From Solen grandis (taxonomy: Eukaryota; Mollusca; Bivalvia; Adapedonta; Solenidae): a DNA stretch of 64,000 bases. Below are positions 48,034 to 59,528 of the stretch, piece after piece (the stretch's first letter is position 1; each line of letters opens with the position of its first letter). The notes beneath the pieces were generated by a model. That model saw only the letters and a program-made list of their open reading frames with translations. It did not search any database and was not told the origin of the DNA. Location of the stretch: NCBI GenBank assembly GCA_021229015.1, contig CM037782.1, positions 65,162,108 to 65,226,107 of the forward strand, written 5' to 3'. A program made the position numbers and the translations under genes.

Positions 48034-48826
48034 ACTGTAAAATCATGAATTTTCGTTAAAATTAAAATTCGTTGATTATGTACCCAAGGGAATTTCGTGA
48101 ATACATTAATATCTCAGTCATATTTGTTTTACGGAGAGGATACGCCAACCGTACGACCTCTACATCGAGAAATGCCTGTGGCGAGCGCAGAAATTCTGCG
48201 GTGACCGTACGGCCTCCCTGGGACGTGTCCCTATATTTTATTGGGCCGTAGGGGTCGCCGCAGAATTTTAACGTGGAGTTATAACATTTTTTTTCATTTT
48301 TGCGGTCGCCGCAGCAATTCAACACGTAGCCATGCCGTAGAGCGATTCACGGTGACCATACGTCGTGTGTACGGTGGCAGTGCTTTTGCCGTGCGGATGC
48401 CCTAAATTCTTATGGATTCCATTTGAGCTATGCGGACAGTACAAATTTCCATGGGCGCCGTGTTACAATAGTACGGTCACCCTACGTCTGTCGTAGGTTC
48501 GTGTGTTTTGGTTTTAGCGACCGTGCGTCATCACTTTAAATGCCGTAGGGAAGCCGCAGGATGTTTGGCGGTTCTAATTTAGAATACGCCGTAAGGCTAC
48601 CCTAACATATGTGAATGCAATAGGATGTGACCGTAGAAAATCTGAAATTTTAGACCCTATGGCCGCCGTGGCAAAAGTGACTGTGGTAATATTCGTTGAT
48701 CTATGTTCTAGAAAAACGTGAGGTCTATATAAGAGACAAGTTTTCGTGGGGATAAATATTCGTGGATGAAACCCCCACGAAAACGACAAAAATTAGTGTC
48801 TCGCGAAAATTAATAATTTCACAGTA
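48034..48826. mobile_element. TA-flanked MITE (copy 2) split by a nested insertion
   Basis: Ends ACTGTAAAATCATGAATTTT and, reversed, TTACTGTGAAATTATTAATT. It is collinear with the copy at 827-1039 except for the 574-bp insertion at 48113-48686. Confidence 0.75.
48113..48686. mobile_element. nested CpG-rich DNA element with 6-bp target duplication
   Basis: Flanked by TAATAT on both sides (48107-48112, 48687-48692). Ends CTCAGTCATATTTG and, reversed, CCACAGTCACTTTTG are imperfect inverted repeats. The body is CpG-rich with repeated words such as 'ggtgaccgtacgg' and 'cgccgcag', unlike its AT-rich surroundings. No ORF. Confidence 0.7.
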
Positions 48827-48871
48827 ATTGGTTGGACGTCGCTATGTTACTGAAATACTGTCAACTACTAT

Positions 48872-49325
48872 AGGTCAGAGACTACTAAATAGGTCGGGGC
48901 TTCCCATTGGTCAAGCAAAAAAGTACGTGGCTAATGTTTACATAATGGAATTTTCTGATTGGTTATTAAATAAAATAAAAATGTGAGTATTGTTTAATTT
49001 TCAAATTAGAATATTCTTAACACAAATCACATAAATAATCTGCTTATCTGACATTGTGTGATTTTTGTGAGTACAAATTGAGAATGTGCTATTTTTTTGA
49101 CATATGGCGGGAAATTTAGTCCCAATATGGGGGTCACCATGTTTGGCAGTCTGTAGGTCAAGATTTCGGTGGTCAACCTATACTTTGTTGGTGATTTTTA
49201 GAAAGCACTTGGATGGAACTTTCAAATCAGGGGTAGCTTAATGCTCAATGAGATTTAGGGAAGTAGCTATAAGCATAGACCTTATAATGTAGGTCTATGG
49301 AAAACTATTTAGTAGTCTCTGACCT
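48872..49325. mobile_element. 454-bp segment with perfect 21-bp inverted ends
   Basis: Left AGGTCAGAGACTACTAAATA(G) at 48872-48892 and its exact reverse complement at 49305-49325. Inside are two ATTGGT (inverted CCAAT) words and an 8-bp palindrome ATAGACCT...AGGTCTAT close to the right end. No convincing target duplication. It ends about 100 bp before the endonuclease ORF and may be a MITE or that element's own terminus. Confidence 0.7.
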
Positions 49326-49432
49326 TAACAGACAAGCAGAAATGGAGAGTCACGAGGATTTTGGCACCAAATTCAAGTAGCTCTTCAAGACTTTGGTAGG
49401 TTTTTTGCATTTTTGTCGTCTGCCTTTCAAAA

Positions 49433-49924
49433 ATGGTTAATAACAACAGACATCTTTGGGAAAAAGTGAAAAAATCAATTGATAAACACTCTAAAAGGGT
49501 AAATTATGGCCCAGATTACTGTCTGGAATGGACAGGTAGCCGGGATAGGTATGGGTATGGCTTAAAGAAAGTTAAGTGGCCATCTGCAGACACCAGCCGG
49601 GAAGGTGCACATAGAATTGCATGGATGTTGGCCCTTTAGGGTGCTAAAATGGGAGGTTTCCCAAGGCTGTCGGCTGATGGCGAGGCATTGGAAGTTAGCC
49701 ATTTGTGCCACAATATGGCCTGTGTGCGGGACTCCCATTTAGTGCTCGAGGGTCACTCCACTAATATGGCCAGGATTCATTGCACATCTTCTGGTTGTTG
49801 CAGTGAAGAGCATGCCCCAGCCTGTCTCTTCCTTGATCTGCTTCGGGTACGTGCTAAATATGATCCTCCGCTGAGGCCACAGCAAGTAATCTGTCGGACG
49901 GCCTTCTGTCATTGCTGCATTTAG
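49433..49924 (+). pseudogene. His-Me finger (I-PpoI-type HNH) endonuclease ORF with one in-frame TAG
   Basis: A single frame of 163 codons runs from ATG at 49433 to TAG at 49922, broken only by TAG at 49637 (codon 69). The N-terminal part has YCLEWTGSRDRYGYG and AHRIAWML, as in HNH_3-like proteins. Then SHLCHNMACVRDSHLVLEGH followed by STNMARIHC. The layout matches the I-PpoI fold as known: general-base His (H90), metal-binding Asn (N111), first zinc site C30, C92, C97, H102, and second zinc site C117, C122/C123, H127, C131. All these residues are kept, so decay is slight. It would make a small DNA-cleaving protein. It lies tail to tail with the transposase below, 120 bp apart. Whether they share one element is inferred. 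Whether the TAG is a mutation, an assembly error or read through is open. Confidence 0.75.
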
Positions 49925-50043
49925 GTTTCTGAAGTTTTAACAGCTGACCCCTAATATATCTATTTTTTTCTCTGTGCTTTTCATGTATTCTGAATAATTT
50001 GGCTTTCATTACCTTTCGCTGTATCTTGCTTTCCAGGGATTGT

Positions 50044-51604
50044 TCACGCTTCTTTTATTTTCAGAGTACAGCTGTGCAGCCTTAAGAGACTTGTCCACCC
50101 GCCCACCTCAGATATTGGACAACCCGGCAGCAGCACAGAGTTTGCGCAGTGAGACACCATTCCATTATTCACACAGTGGATAGCGCTGTGAGCCCGGCCT
50201 TGGAAATTGCGGGAGAAAGTGACATTTTTGGGTAAGGACATTCTTAAGGCTCTATTTGTTGCTTCAACTTTTTGCGAATTAAGGTTAAGTCTGGTCTTCT
50301 GCAGCTTGTCGTCGCCAAGTCTGTACCCAATGCAGTCAGCTAGAGTTTCTTCGTTGTCCTTAATGTTGAGATTTATTTTGAAATTCGTGGAAAGGGAAAG
50401 CACTTTTCACTATCCAGTTGTCATTGTTTTCCCCTTTACAAACACTGGAATGGGCCTTACACCTAGTGTGGTCACCAGCATAACACCATTTAATAGCTGC
50501 AACACAGTGAGTTATCCATGGGACAATTTTTTTAAAGTCTCCCTTTTCAGACGCATGAATAGCTGTGTGATCAGCATGACAGCGGGCACTCAGGTCAACA
50601 GCAAATCTGTTTCTTTGGGCTAACCGGTAAGCTTGAGTGTGGCCAGGCATCATTGACAAAACGCGATCACTGTTTTTCAAAAAATTTATGGTGGCTTTGC
50701 GATAAGTGGCGAGTGTCAATCTGGTGCTGTGGTTTTGTATTACTGTGACCAGAATTTAACAGCTTTACTGCAGCTCTGTTGGCCGCAGTATCTGCATCTG
50801 TCACAATGTAGCGGACCTCCAGGCCATCTTCTTTTAGGTCTTTAAGACATGCTGCTGCCCATGTTTCTTCATCCCCTATGCAGGTTTCCATGCTAGCTGT
50901 TGCAGAGCAGGTGCCAGACTTAATATCACATGGTTCATCTTCCAGACTATGAAATCCATGTTTAGAGCACAGCTTGTTCACTGTTTCAAGTGCTATAATT
51001 TGCCTTTTGCTGGTTATATTCTCAGCTAATGTGTATGTACACTGAGTTCCAGGCTGAAATGGGGTTTTACCTACACCTGAATACAGATTATTATTGTATT
51101 GTCTATCTGCTTGGACCAATATCTCATGTTCTGGCCTGTTGCGTAAACTATTAATTTTCTTCAGCTGCTCTCGCCGAGCCTGCATATCACATTTGTTAGC
51201 ATTTTTTTCAATGATTTTACTAACTTTTGTAGCACTCTTTTGAAGACCCTGCCTTGTTGGTGGGGGAATATAGCAGCTTGCATATAGTTTGACTATACTG
51301 CTGGGCCCCGCGGAGGTTTGGGTCAGGCCAACTTAATCCGACATTTGCTGTGGCAGTTTTTCGACCACGATTTTCAGAGTTGACTTCCACATACAGCTTA
51401 AACATAGGAGATACATAAGAACATTTATCACAGATCACTCTCTCCCGTCAGCAAGAGCCCATTTCTCCCTCTTTGCTGTAATCAAAGCCCAAATTTCCAT
51501 CACAGAGCCTGTTGCAGGTGGTCTCCTGTGTTGTTTAAACCACAGTGTTGACCATGTCCCACAGTTTCCCTGTATGCAGAAGTCTGTACCCCTCATTTGA
51601 ATGA
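50044..51604 (-). pseudogene. Mutator-like transposase, main exon, frameshifted
   Basis: Minus-strand reading from an acceptor CTTTTTCAG at 51605. Successive frames give ALITAKREKWALADGRE, CDKCSYVSPMFKLYVEVNSE, GLQKSATKVSKIIEKNA, QADRQYNNNLYSGVGKTPFQ, TCSATASMETCIGDEETWAA, YIVTDADTAANRAAV, IDTRHLSQSHHKF, then DRVLSMMPGH and a C-terminus ending LKIKEA. These motifs fit the animal Mutator-like transposase domain; the Asp of VTDAD is a likely catalytic residue. At least four frame changes are needed, near 51436 (AGAGAG), 51262 (CCCCC), 50685 (TTTTTT) and 50405. Several are at homopolymers, so the copy may be less broken than it looks. Confidence 0.75.
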
Positions 51605-52076
51605 CTGAAAAAGATAAGAGAAAAACACCATAACTGCATGTGTATATGCTATTTCCATCTTTAAAGGTCCAAATTTTATTTCTATACAAAATCAAACTGA
51701 ATACGCTGGTTGTGATATGAGCACAATGCTGTATGACAGAATAAACAGGGCTGGAGCAGTTGTCTCCCTTGAACTGTAACACTAGGCAGTATCTCATGTT
51801 TTAAACAGACTGGGCTCTACCTTGAAAGCTTAAATGCAGTGAAATAAAAATTAAACTGCTAATATTCAAATATTTGGCTTAAACCTGCATAAAAAACTTG
51901 AAAAAACAGTCAAAAATCCTTTTGACTGGGTTAATTAAGGCTAAAATCACTGAAAAAAATGGGAATAAAATTGAATTAAAATGCTTATTTTTTAACAGAT
52001 TATGTGATAAAATGGATTGCCATATTTATTTTTTGACTTATTTCTGATGCAAGGCAAGTAATGAAAAGTAGTTTAC

Positions 52077-52390
52077 CTATTGCTTCTCATTAGGCCTTTT
52101 CTCAAAGTCTTCAGTCCCTGCGGCTTTCGGCTTCAGTAAAGTTTGTTTGACGGAGCCTGTGTTTACCCGATTCGGCATCATGCTGCGTGCCAGTGGTTGA
52201 ACGGATCTTGGTCTACCAGGTCTGCCTCCATCTGGTGTTGGTCTGCAGTACTGCACACAAACATTGGCCCGCTTCTCAGATTGGGGTTTATTAACACCTT
52301 ATTTGGGATAAAATTTGTGTCCCTTTTGGAAATATCCATCACGACGCTTTCTAGTTCCTTTCATTTTTTTTTATATAAAACACCTCTTAA
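52077..52390 (-). pseudogene. probable first exon of the Mutator-like transposase
   Basis: On the minus strand KGTRKRRDGYFQKGHKFYPK is typical of the N-terminus of such transposases. It is followed by TAA and then, in the same frame, a basic GGRPGRPRSVQPLARS stretch, ending at CAATAG|GTAAAC, a donor-like site. The in-frame stops and an uncertain start make this a decayed exon. A ~470-bp intron would join it to the exon at 51604. Confidence 0.5.
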
Positions 52391-52599
52391 ACAGTACAAA
52401 ATTCCCTTGTGCTATGGGTACACAATGCTCTGGGGAGACAGGGTCTGTATCTCTTTGAATTACTGCCTTTTCATCATCACCACCCTCCTATCTGACCTGG
52501 AGGTCATTTTCTTGTCTCTGAGCCATACCCATTGTTTTAATAGTAATTAAGCTCTGAGTGTTGGTGAACAAAATCCTGCAAGACTATAATTGCTGTGTA

Positions 52600-53945
52600 T
52601 ATGTTACACATAGGTAGTATTTACAGTTTAAAATCAAAAAAATAAAAATAATGGTGGAAAATGCCATGAAAACATTATTGTTTTACATGCATTTTAAAAA
52701 AAATTGTTGGGGTGGAGCTGGGGGGATCTGTGTTTTCTGGCTACATTTTCTAGCTGGCTGCATTTTTTTTTTTTTTTTTCAGGTTTTGAGTTAACAGTTT
52801 GCATATTATCTATGTGTATTTTAATAAAGGTAGGGGAAAATCAAGGAGTTATGAACATTTATCTGACTTAACATATGTCTGCTTTTTTATTATAAAATGA
52901 CTATGAAAAAGGGCACACTGTCTGTGTTAGGAATCAAATTTAAATTCTGTAAAAAAAATCAAAGCAAAAAAATTTAAAAATCTCTTCATGGCGTTGTTTG
53001 AAAACATGTTTTGTTTGAAATATTTTGGGTTTAAAGGGAAAAAAAGTCTTTAATTCTGTTAAGTTATCCCTGCCATGAAGAACATTATATTTTTAATGGA
53101 TCGGCCATGAACCATATTCGAGAACAAGCATTAATAAAATCGGGTTAGCGCTTTACAACATATCTGTAAATTTATTTCTTGAAGTTTATCGGTTCTTCCC
53201 GGATTGGGACCATGCCGTAGATTAAGAATAGTAATTTTTTTATGGCTCCATGCGTGTGATCGCACTTTCAACATTGCATCTGTTTCTGACCTCAAAAAAC
53301 TCGCGTGTAAATCGTTGACATATTTCTCTCACGTGGCTGAATAATACGGATTTTGGTAAGGAAGACATATTTCTCTTATAGTTCATCTTAAAACATAAGC
53401 ACTTAGCAGTTTAGATGATCGGATTCACATCGTCCACCGCTAGCATTTTTTAACATAATTTTTTTAATGGGTTTCAGCAGACAGATTTTTTTAAAATTTT
53501 GCACATGTGTTCTTTAGACTAAAATAAAAGATATATGACTTTAAAATAGGGATCACCACGCTCGTTTAAGAGATTTAGCTTATGGTATATCATCACTGTT
53601 TACTACAATTTGTTGAAAAAAAAAATCAAAGCATCAAAAATGAAACGGTTGCATTCTAAATGATTTAATATCATATCAAAATGATACGTTCAGAATATTA
53701 ACAATGTGTAACTTATGTATTTTATTAGTAACGGGTAAAAATACTGCTTGTTTTCAGATTTAATCTTCTGATATTAAGGCTTTCTGAACATGTATAAAAT
53801 GTATACCTCACCATTTATATATATATTTTTTTAACTAATGCTGACTTTTTATTTAAACTATAGCCAAATTTGCATAAAAGCATTAAAATGTGATTTCTTT
53901 GACAATCAACATTCGGCAAGTATACATTGAATCATGATTTTAATA
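52600..53945. other. spacer right of the transposase
   Basis: AT-rich with a long T run at 52764-52782. No match to the 48872 inverted end could be found here, so the element's right end is unknown. Confidence 0.35.
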
Positions 53946-53947
53946 CA

Positions 53948-54090
53948 GATGCGGTAGGTCGGTGGTTCTACCCGGATGCCTCTGTGCATTCGGGGTCTTC
54001 CTCCACCTGTAATTAGCTGGAAGTCGCTATATGACTGAAATATTGTCGAAGCGACGGTAAACTCAAAAAGTCAAGTCAAGTCAAGTCATA
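53948..54090 (+). mobile_element. SINE (tRNA-like head, conserved body, GTCAA tail)
   Basis: 'gtaggtcggtggttctaccc' resembles a B-box region. The body 'tcttcctccacctgtaatta' and 'gaagcgacggtaaactcaaa' ends in (GTCAA)n. A 3' part recurs at 57436-57530, and a shorter relic lies at 48830-48862. Confidence 0.7.
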
Positions 54091-54945
54091 TTTACATATC
54101 GATTCAACATTAAGATGATGCAAATTTTGAAGTAAGTCCCATAATTGTACTTAAACCATGTTACAGACAGTACGCGCATAGAAAATCAATATGTTTATAT
54201 ACATTTTAAAATAAATACATATTAACTAAAAGTAAGTAAAAAAAAACAACAACAACAATTTTTAGATTGAAAAAAAAAATGACAAATGTGTTTTTCCTTT
54301 TCATTCCTGTTTTTGTGTAATATATATAGATGTTTAGTCAAATTTTTGTTAATAATTAACACATTTCATAATAAAAAAATGAACGCCAAGTTTGATATAG
54401 CGGATCAACATAAAAGATATTGTTTTTCGTCATATAATAGAGTCCCAGAACCTTAAGTTAACTCAGTAGAACTTCCATAACAACAAGTTAACTCAGTAAG
54501 AACTTCCATCTGAACAAATAAAAACCTATAAAGTCTACACGCATTAGTTAAGTATCTGATATGTCTTTATTTTTTTCAATATCACATTTTTTATACATGT
54601 CCTCATTATAGATGACATCCGGAACTCATAAAACGCAAGTATATGCAATGTGTTCATTGAATGCTACTAAAAAACCTACATCACATTGGTAAGTATATCA
54701 ATATTTTTTATTGACCTTTACTCCATTTCTAAGTGTAATATGTGTTCGTATTCACAACCCAGATTGGAAAAAAAAAGGAAAAAAGAAAACACTGTTACCT
54801 CTGTTAATGGGCGGATCAATCTCGGAAGGCGGGACTTGATTTGATCCATTAGGACATTGACTTGTATGGCCGGCATAAGCAAATATAGGACAATGTAACA
54901 TATATCTTTACTCTAAGTATAAATTCGTTAGCCACACCTTTACCC

Positions 54946-55029
54946 ATGGATGCCTTAAATAAGACGATACAACCGAACGGAAACCAAACTGAAGGTAAAA
55001 TATTGAAGATGACGAAAGCCACCATTGCG
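54946..55029 (+). CDS. possible first coding exon of the downstream EGF gene
   Basis: ATG at 54946 opens MDALNKTIQPNGNQTEGKIL and continues KMTKATIA to a consensus donor GCG|GTAAGT at 55030. A TATAAATT lies 30 bases upstream. The exon ends in phase 0 whereas the EGF exons need phase 1, so at least one more exon must lie between. The link is inferred from strand and order only. Confidence 0.35.
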
Positions 55030-55249
55030 GTAAGTTTTGTTTAATGTTATTGTCTTTCGTGAAATAAATAAGACACTATGTTAGATTCGTTCTAATTCAA
55101 ATATTTTACCATGATACATATAGACATTAACCATGACATGGTAAATTGATAAATTTAATTAATATTCATTTTATCTTCAAAGTAAAATCGACACGTCATT
55201 TCTCCTTGATTATATCGCCAAACTCATGCATACATGTATTTTTAAATTG

Positions 55250-56940
55250 GAAAAGTTGGCTACTAGAAGCCGGCTTCTAGTAACTGGTTACTTCTCCGAA
55301 AAAAAGTAGTACTAGTAGCTGGTAACCTCTCAGAGGAAAAGTTTGGCTACAAGAAGCCAGCTAGCAGCGATTGTATTTCTAATTTTGGCAAATGAAGGTC
55401 GTATCATAAACTATGAACATATTCAACAACTCTAATTAATAGACTTAAAGATTAGAATATACTGAATTTAAACGTAATTTGTAAGCCAATTGGACATTTA
55501 AATATAACATATTATGATTTTGCCTAAACTCAAGTAGCTAGGTATTTATTTTTAATGAAACTATGTATGGACATTTTCATAAATAACATAGTATCCCCCC
55601 GAATATGTCAATTATTTACTTAATATCAAGAGCTCGCCTTCAACCGGTACCTTTTGAATTGACTCAATTTTCAGTTCAAAACTTTCGTTGAAAAAGCAAG
55701 TAGCTTGGTGTTTATATCTCATGGAATTAAAAACTATTTCTAACAAAACTTTCACTGAAAAAAAAAAAACAGTAGCTAGGTTGTTTTTTTTTGTACAGCG
55801 AAATTTATGAAAAGAAAAAATAAGTAAAGATTGGTATATTGTAGTGGAGAATTCAATAAGAATTAACTGTAAAAACAGGCATAGTTTATGATTTTATGAA
55901 AAGTAGTTACCCAGCTACTTGATATTTTTTTTCGGCGAAAATATTGAGAATGAAATTAATAGTCATATCAAAGGGTACCAGTACCTGATCAGTTTTTTAA
56001 AATATTAAGTGCAGTTTGGGAATACCAGGATAATTATGTTCATTCTTTATGATTTCGTGAAAACTGGATACCAATCTACTCGTTTAATGAATATTTTGAA
56101 AAAAAAGAAAAAAAAAAAGAAAAAAAAAAAAGATAGATTACTCTAAGTTAAAAAGGGGCATAACTCCGAAAATATACCTTTCAGAATAATGCCCCTTGTC
56201 ATGATCATCAGGTCTTTCAAGTTTCGTGTTGATGATTCCTTCATAGTCCTTGATACTTGCTTCTAGTAGCCAACATTTCCCCTGAGATGTAATCATCTAC
56301 CAGCGATCCAGCGATCATAATAGCTCGACTTTTTCTTTGTAACAGATGAGCCAAAATGTACCGGTAATTGGCGAGCTCGTTGAAGGCTCACCTTTCTCGG
56401 TAGAAGTAACCAAGTTCTTGATACTTGCTTCTAGTAGCCAACATTTCCCCTGAGATGTAATCATCTACTTGTATCTAACTTTTACTCCAAGAAGTAACCA
56501 GTAACTAGTAGCTAGCTACTAGGGGCTAACTTTTACTTTTAGAAGTAACCAGTAACTAGTAACCAGCTACTAGGGGCTAACTTTTACCTTTAGAAGTAAT
56601 CAGTAACTAGTAGCCAGCTACTAGGGGCTAACTTTTACTTTTAGAAATAATCAGTAACTAGTAGCCAGCTACTAGGGGCTAACTTTTACTTTTAGAAATA
56701 ATCAGTAACTAGTAGCCAGCTACTAGGGGCAAACTTTTACTTTTAGAAGTAATCAGTAACTAGTAGCCAGCTACTAGGGGCTAACTTTTACTTTAGAAGT
56801 AACCAGTAACTAGTAGCTAGCTACTCGTGGCTAACTTTTACTTTAGAAGTAACCAGTGACTAGTAGCTTGCTACCAGGGGCTAACTTTTAATCTAAGAAA
56901 TAACCAGCTACTAGCTATATTTACCAGAAGCCAGCTTTGC
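55250..56940. mobile_element. element with tandem-repeat inverted ends (51-bp unit)
   Basis: The right part, 56470-56935, holds about nine copies of a 51-bp unit (CTAACTTTTACTTTTAGAAG, then TAACCAGTAACTAGTAGCCA, then GCTACTAGGGG). The left part, 55253-55370, has one to two units in inverted orientation ('gttggctactagaagccggc', 'tctagtaactggttacttct'). A ~50-bp word 'cttgatacttgcttctagta' is duplicated at 56259 and 56416. The middle repeats 'agtagctagg' and 'aactttc'. No ORF. Confidence 0.7.
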
Positions 56941-57539
56941 GGATAATTTTTTTTTACCGTTTCATCGGTTTTTCTTTTAACTTAAACTGCATGTTTGAAT
57001 CCTTCTTTTTGATTTTAAAGATCGGCGATTCTTGGCATTTCATAATCGTAAAACTATTCAATATTTTATTCTTAAGTTAATCCCATATATTGTTGTTATT
57101 GGTTGTTATTGATATATGATCAAAACAGAATGAGAAAATTTTAGTGTTAACCAAGCTTTATGAGCATCAGATGTTTCGATGATTTTAGCAAAGACTATTA
57201 CAATTCTTTAAACAATGTTTGGACACCAGACGAAGGAGAAAACACTTCGGCTTTTCCTAATGATCATTCAGTGAAGTGCATTTTGTGACGTTAATTATCT
57301 TAAAATACTTATTAAACTCTATTTGTCTGTGCTTATTCAGGTGTAAAACTGGAATATTAAGATATTAAGATTACTGGGTTCTGTATGGATTATATGAATT
57401 GTATTCAAAGAGATGACAAGTAAGTAAAATAAGTATGGGTCTTCCTCCACCTGTAATTAGCTGGACGTCACTATATGACATGAAATACTGACGAAGCGAC
57501 GGTAAACTCAAATAGTCAAGTCACGTGAAATAAGTTTTG

Positions 57540-58720
57540 TGTCATTGAAGGAAGTTGCATAGTAAACATTGATTTAGGGTGCGCCATAAATGTGTTTTCT
57601 TTGACGTATTAACCTTTAAACCCCAATTACTGCAATATTCATATAAAAGATCAAGGTAACTTTGTATTTCCTCGGGTGATTTACAACGAATGGCCATATC
57701 ATCTGCAAAAAGAAATGACAGTAAAACAATATCATTTATCCCAATACCACAATTTATGTCGTTTTATAGAAATAATTCTAAATCCTCAATAAAAATTTAA
57801 AAAAGTAATGGCGAAATTATCTCCCCTTGTCTCAAGCAAAAATTCTGAATAAGAGGAACAATTTCGTACACAAGATTTAACAGATTTAACTTTCTGGTAC
57901 ATGTTTTTAACAATCCTAAGTATTTTCCCCCAATGCCACACTTATACATCTTTAACCATAACGCATTTTATAAATAGTGTCAAAACACTTACACATATCG
58001 ACGAAGATAACATATAATCTTTTATTTTCATTTAAAAATTTGAATAAAAATTGCATCCACAGTTGATCTCCCCTTTCGGAATCCAAACTGAGCATCCAAT
58101 ATAACAGTATTGTCTTCACAATATTTTTCTTTACGCTTTTTTATTATGGTAGTAAACAATTTGAAAAACAGCTGAATAAAGTAATATCCCTGTTATTATT
58201 AGCATCATTAACTGATCCCTTTTTGTGTAACGGTACAATAATTCCTCCAGTCCATTGATCCGGAAAAACTCCTTTATCTAATATAAGATTGAAAATGTAG
58301 CATATATGTGACGACAGAATATCTACACACTCAATGAAATATTCATTAAGTATACAATAACGACCGGACGATTTTGTTTCAATAGTTTAATAGCATTTCA
58401 ACCTCAGTAACTGTAACATCTAATTCTGAAAAATGAGTAATTTGAGGTGTTGAAATCATGACTACTACAAAATATTTCAGCTTCATCATTATTACAATTT
58501 AAGACATCGTTACTGATACCTTCAAAACAAACTGCGAAATTCAAGCGATATATATTTCCTTGTCAAGAGTTTTTCCTTAAATAATTCCAAAAATGTCTTG
58601 GATTTGTTTTATTAAACTGTTCAATTTTCGTCCAATTTTAGCCGATAATACTTATTCTTTTTCACACGGATAATTGCTTTATATATTTTTTGTTAGAACA
58701 AGGGGTAGATCTATTATCAA
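57540..58720 (-). pseudogene. LINE reverse-transcriptase relic
   Basis: On the minus strand, in RT order and in shifting frames: DKGVFPDQWTGGIIVPLHKK, LDAQFGFRKGRSTVDAIFIQ, a RQGDN motif, then FLFADDMAIRCKSPEEIQSY and YEYCSNWGLKVNTSK. FADD is the catalytic motif of non-LTR reverse transcriptases. Many stops and shifts; dead. A SINE 3' end lies just beyond its 3' side (57436-57530). Confidence 0.82.
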
Positions 58721-58959
58721 TGTTTTTATCTGCATTGAAACGCGTAAACTTTCTAAATATTTATATCAAGCTTCAACACATTCATTATCAAACCATTCGG
58801 CATATTTGCAATTCATCATTATTATACTGTACTTTATCATCCACAGAAATATTTTTTGAAAACAAAAGGTCGGCAACTTCTCGTAATAAAGACGTAAACT
58901 TGTTCACGGCTGTGTTTACACATTGATTTGTAAAACACGATTTAAGTCCGACAGTTTTG

Positions 58960-59528
58960 ATATAAAATCCGATCGAAACTGTACTTTCAACTTGTCATCT
59001 ATTTAAACGTTGTATTATTATAAGACTTTGATGTATTTTCAAAGCGCTTACTGTGCAAAGTAAACACTAACGGGGCGTGGTCACTTCACTCGTCGGATTC
59101 CGTTATCATAATATTAAATATACCGTTGGGGTTTTCAACTTGCAAAACATAGTTTTCATTAAAATAAATCAGCTAATTAGCAACCAAAGAAACCAGGCGA
59201 AATTTGAATACTCTTCATTGAAGTTCCCGTAAAATAAACCGTTTCATCAATGATTCCGTTCTGTATGTGACGTCATTTCCACATGGTAGCAAAAAACATG
59301 CTTTTCAAAATCCCACGCCGTTTCTTGGTCTAATTATCCCCACAGTTGCCGTGCTGTCTCAGGCACGAATATAATGAAATGCGTAATTGATAATTCATGA
59401 ATATGAAATTTTACTAATCAAATATCCACTATCGACGTAGAAGCAAACTGGGTTTCAGCGCCGAGTCGAACGAATATAACGAATTCTTATTCTGGTTGGA
59501 AGAATCACGTTTTTGACATTATTTAGTT
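58960..59528. other. spacer between LINE relic and hAT-like element
   Basis: No gene or repeat boundary recognised. Confidence 0.3.

Noticed and set aside
50207..50623. 138-codon plus-strand ORF
   Set aside because: Antisense shadow of the transposase C-terminal half.
52143..52550. 135-codon plus-strand ORF
   Set aside because: Opposite the probable transposase first exon, whose KGTRKRRDGYFQKGHKFYPK motif reads on the minus strand.
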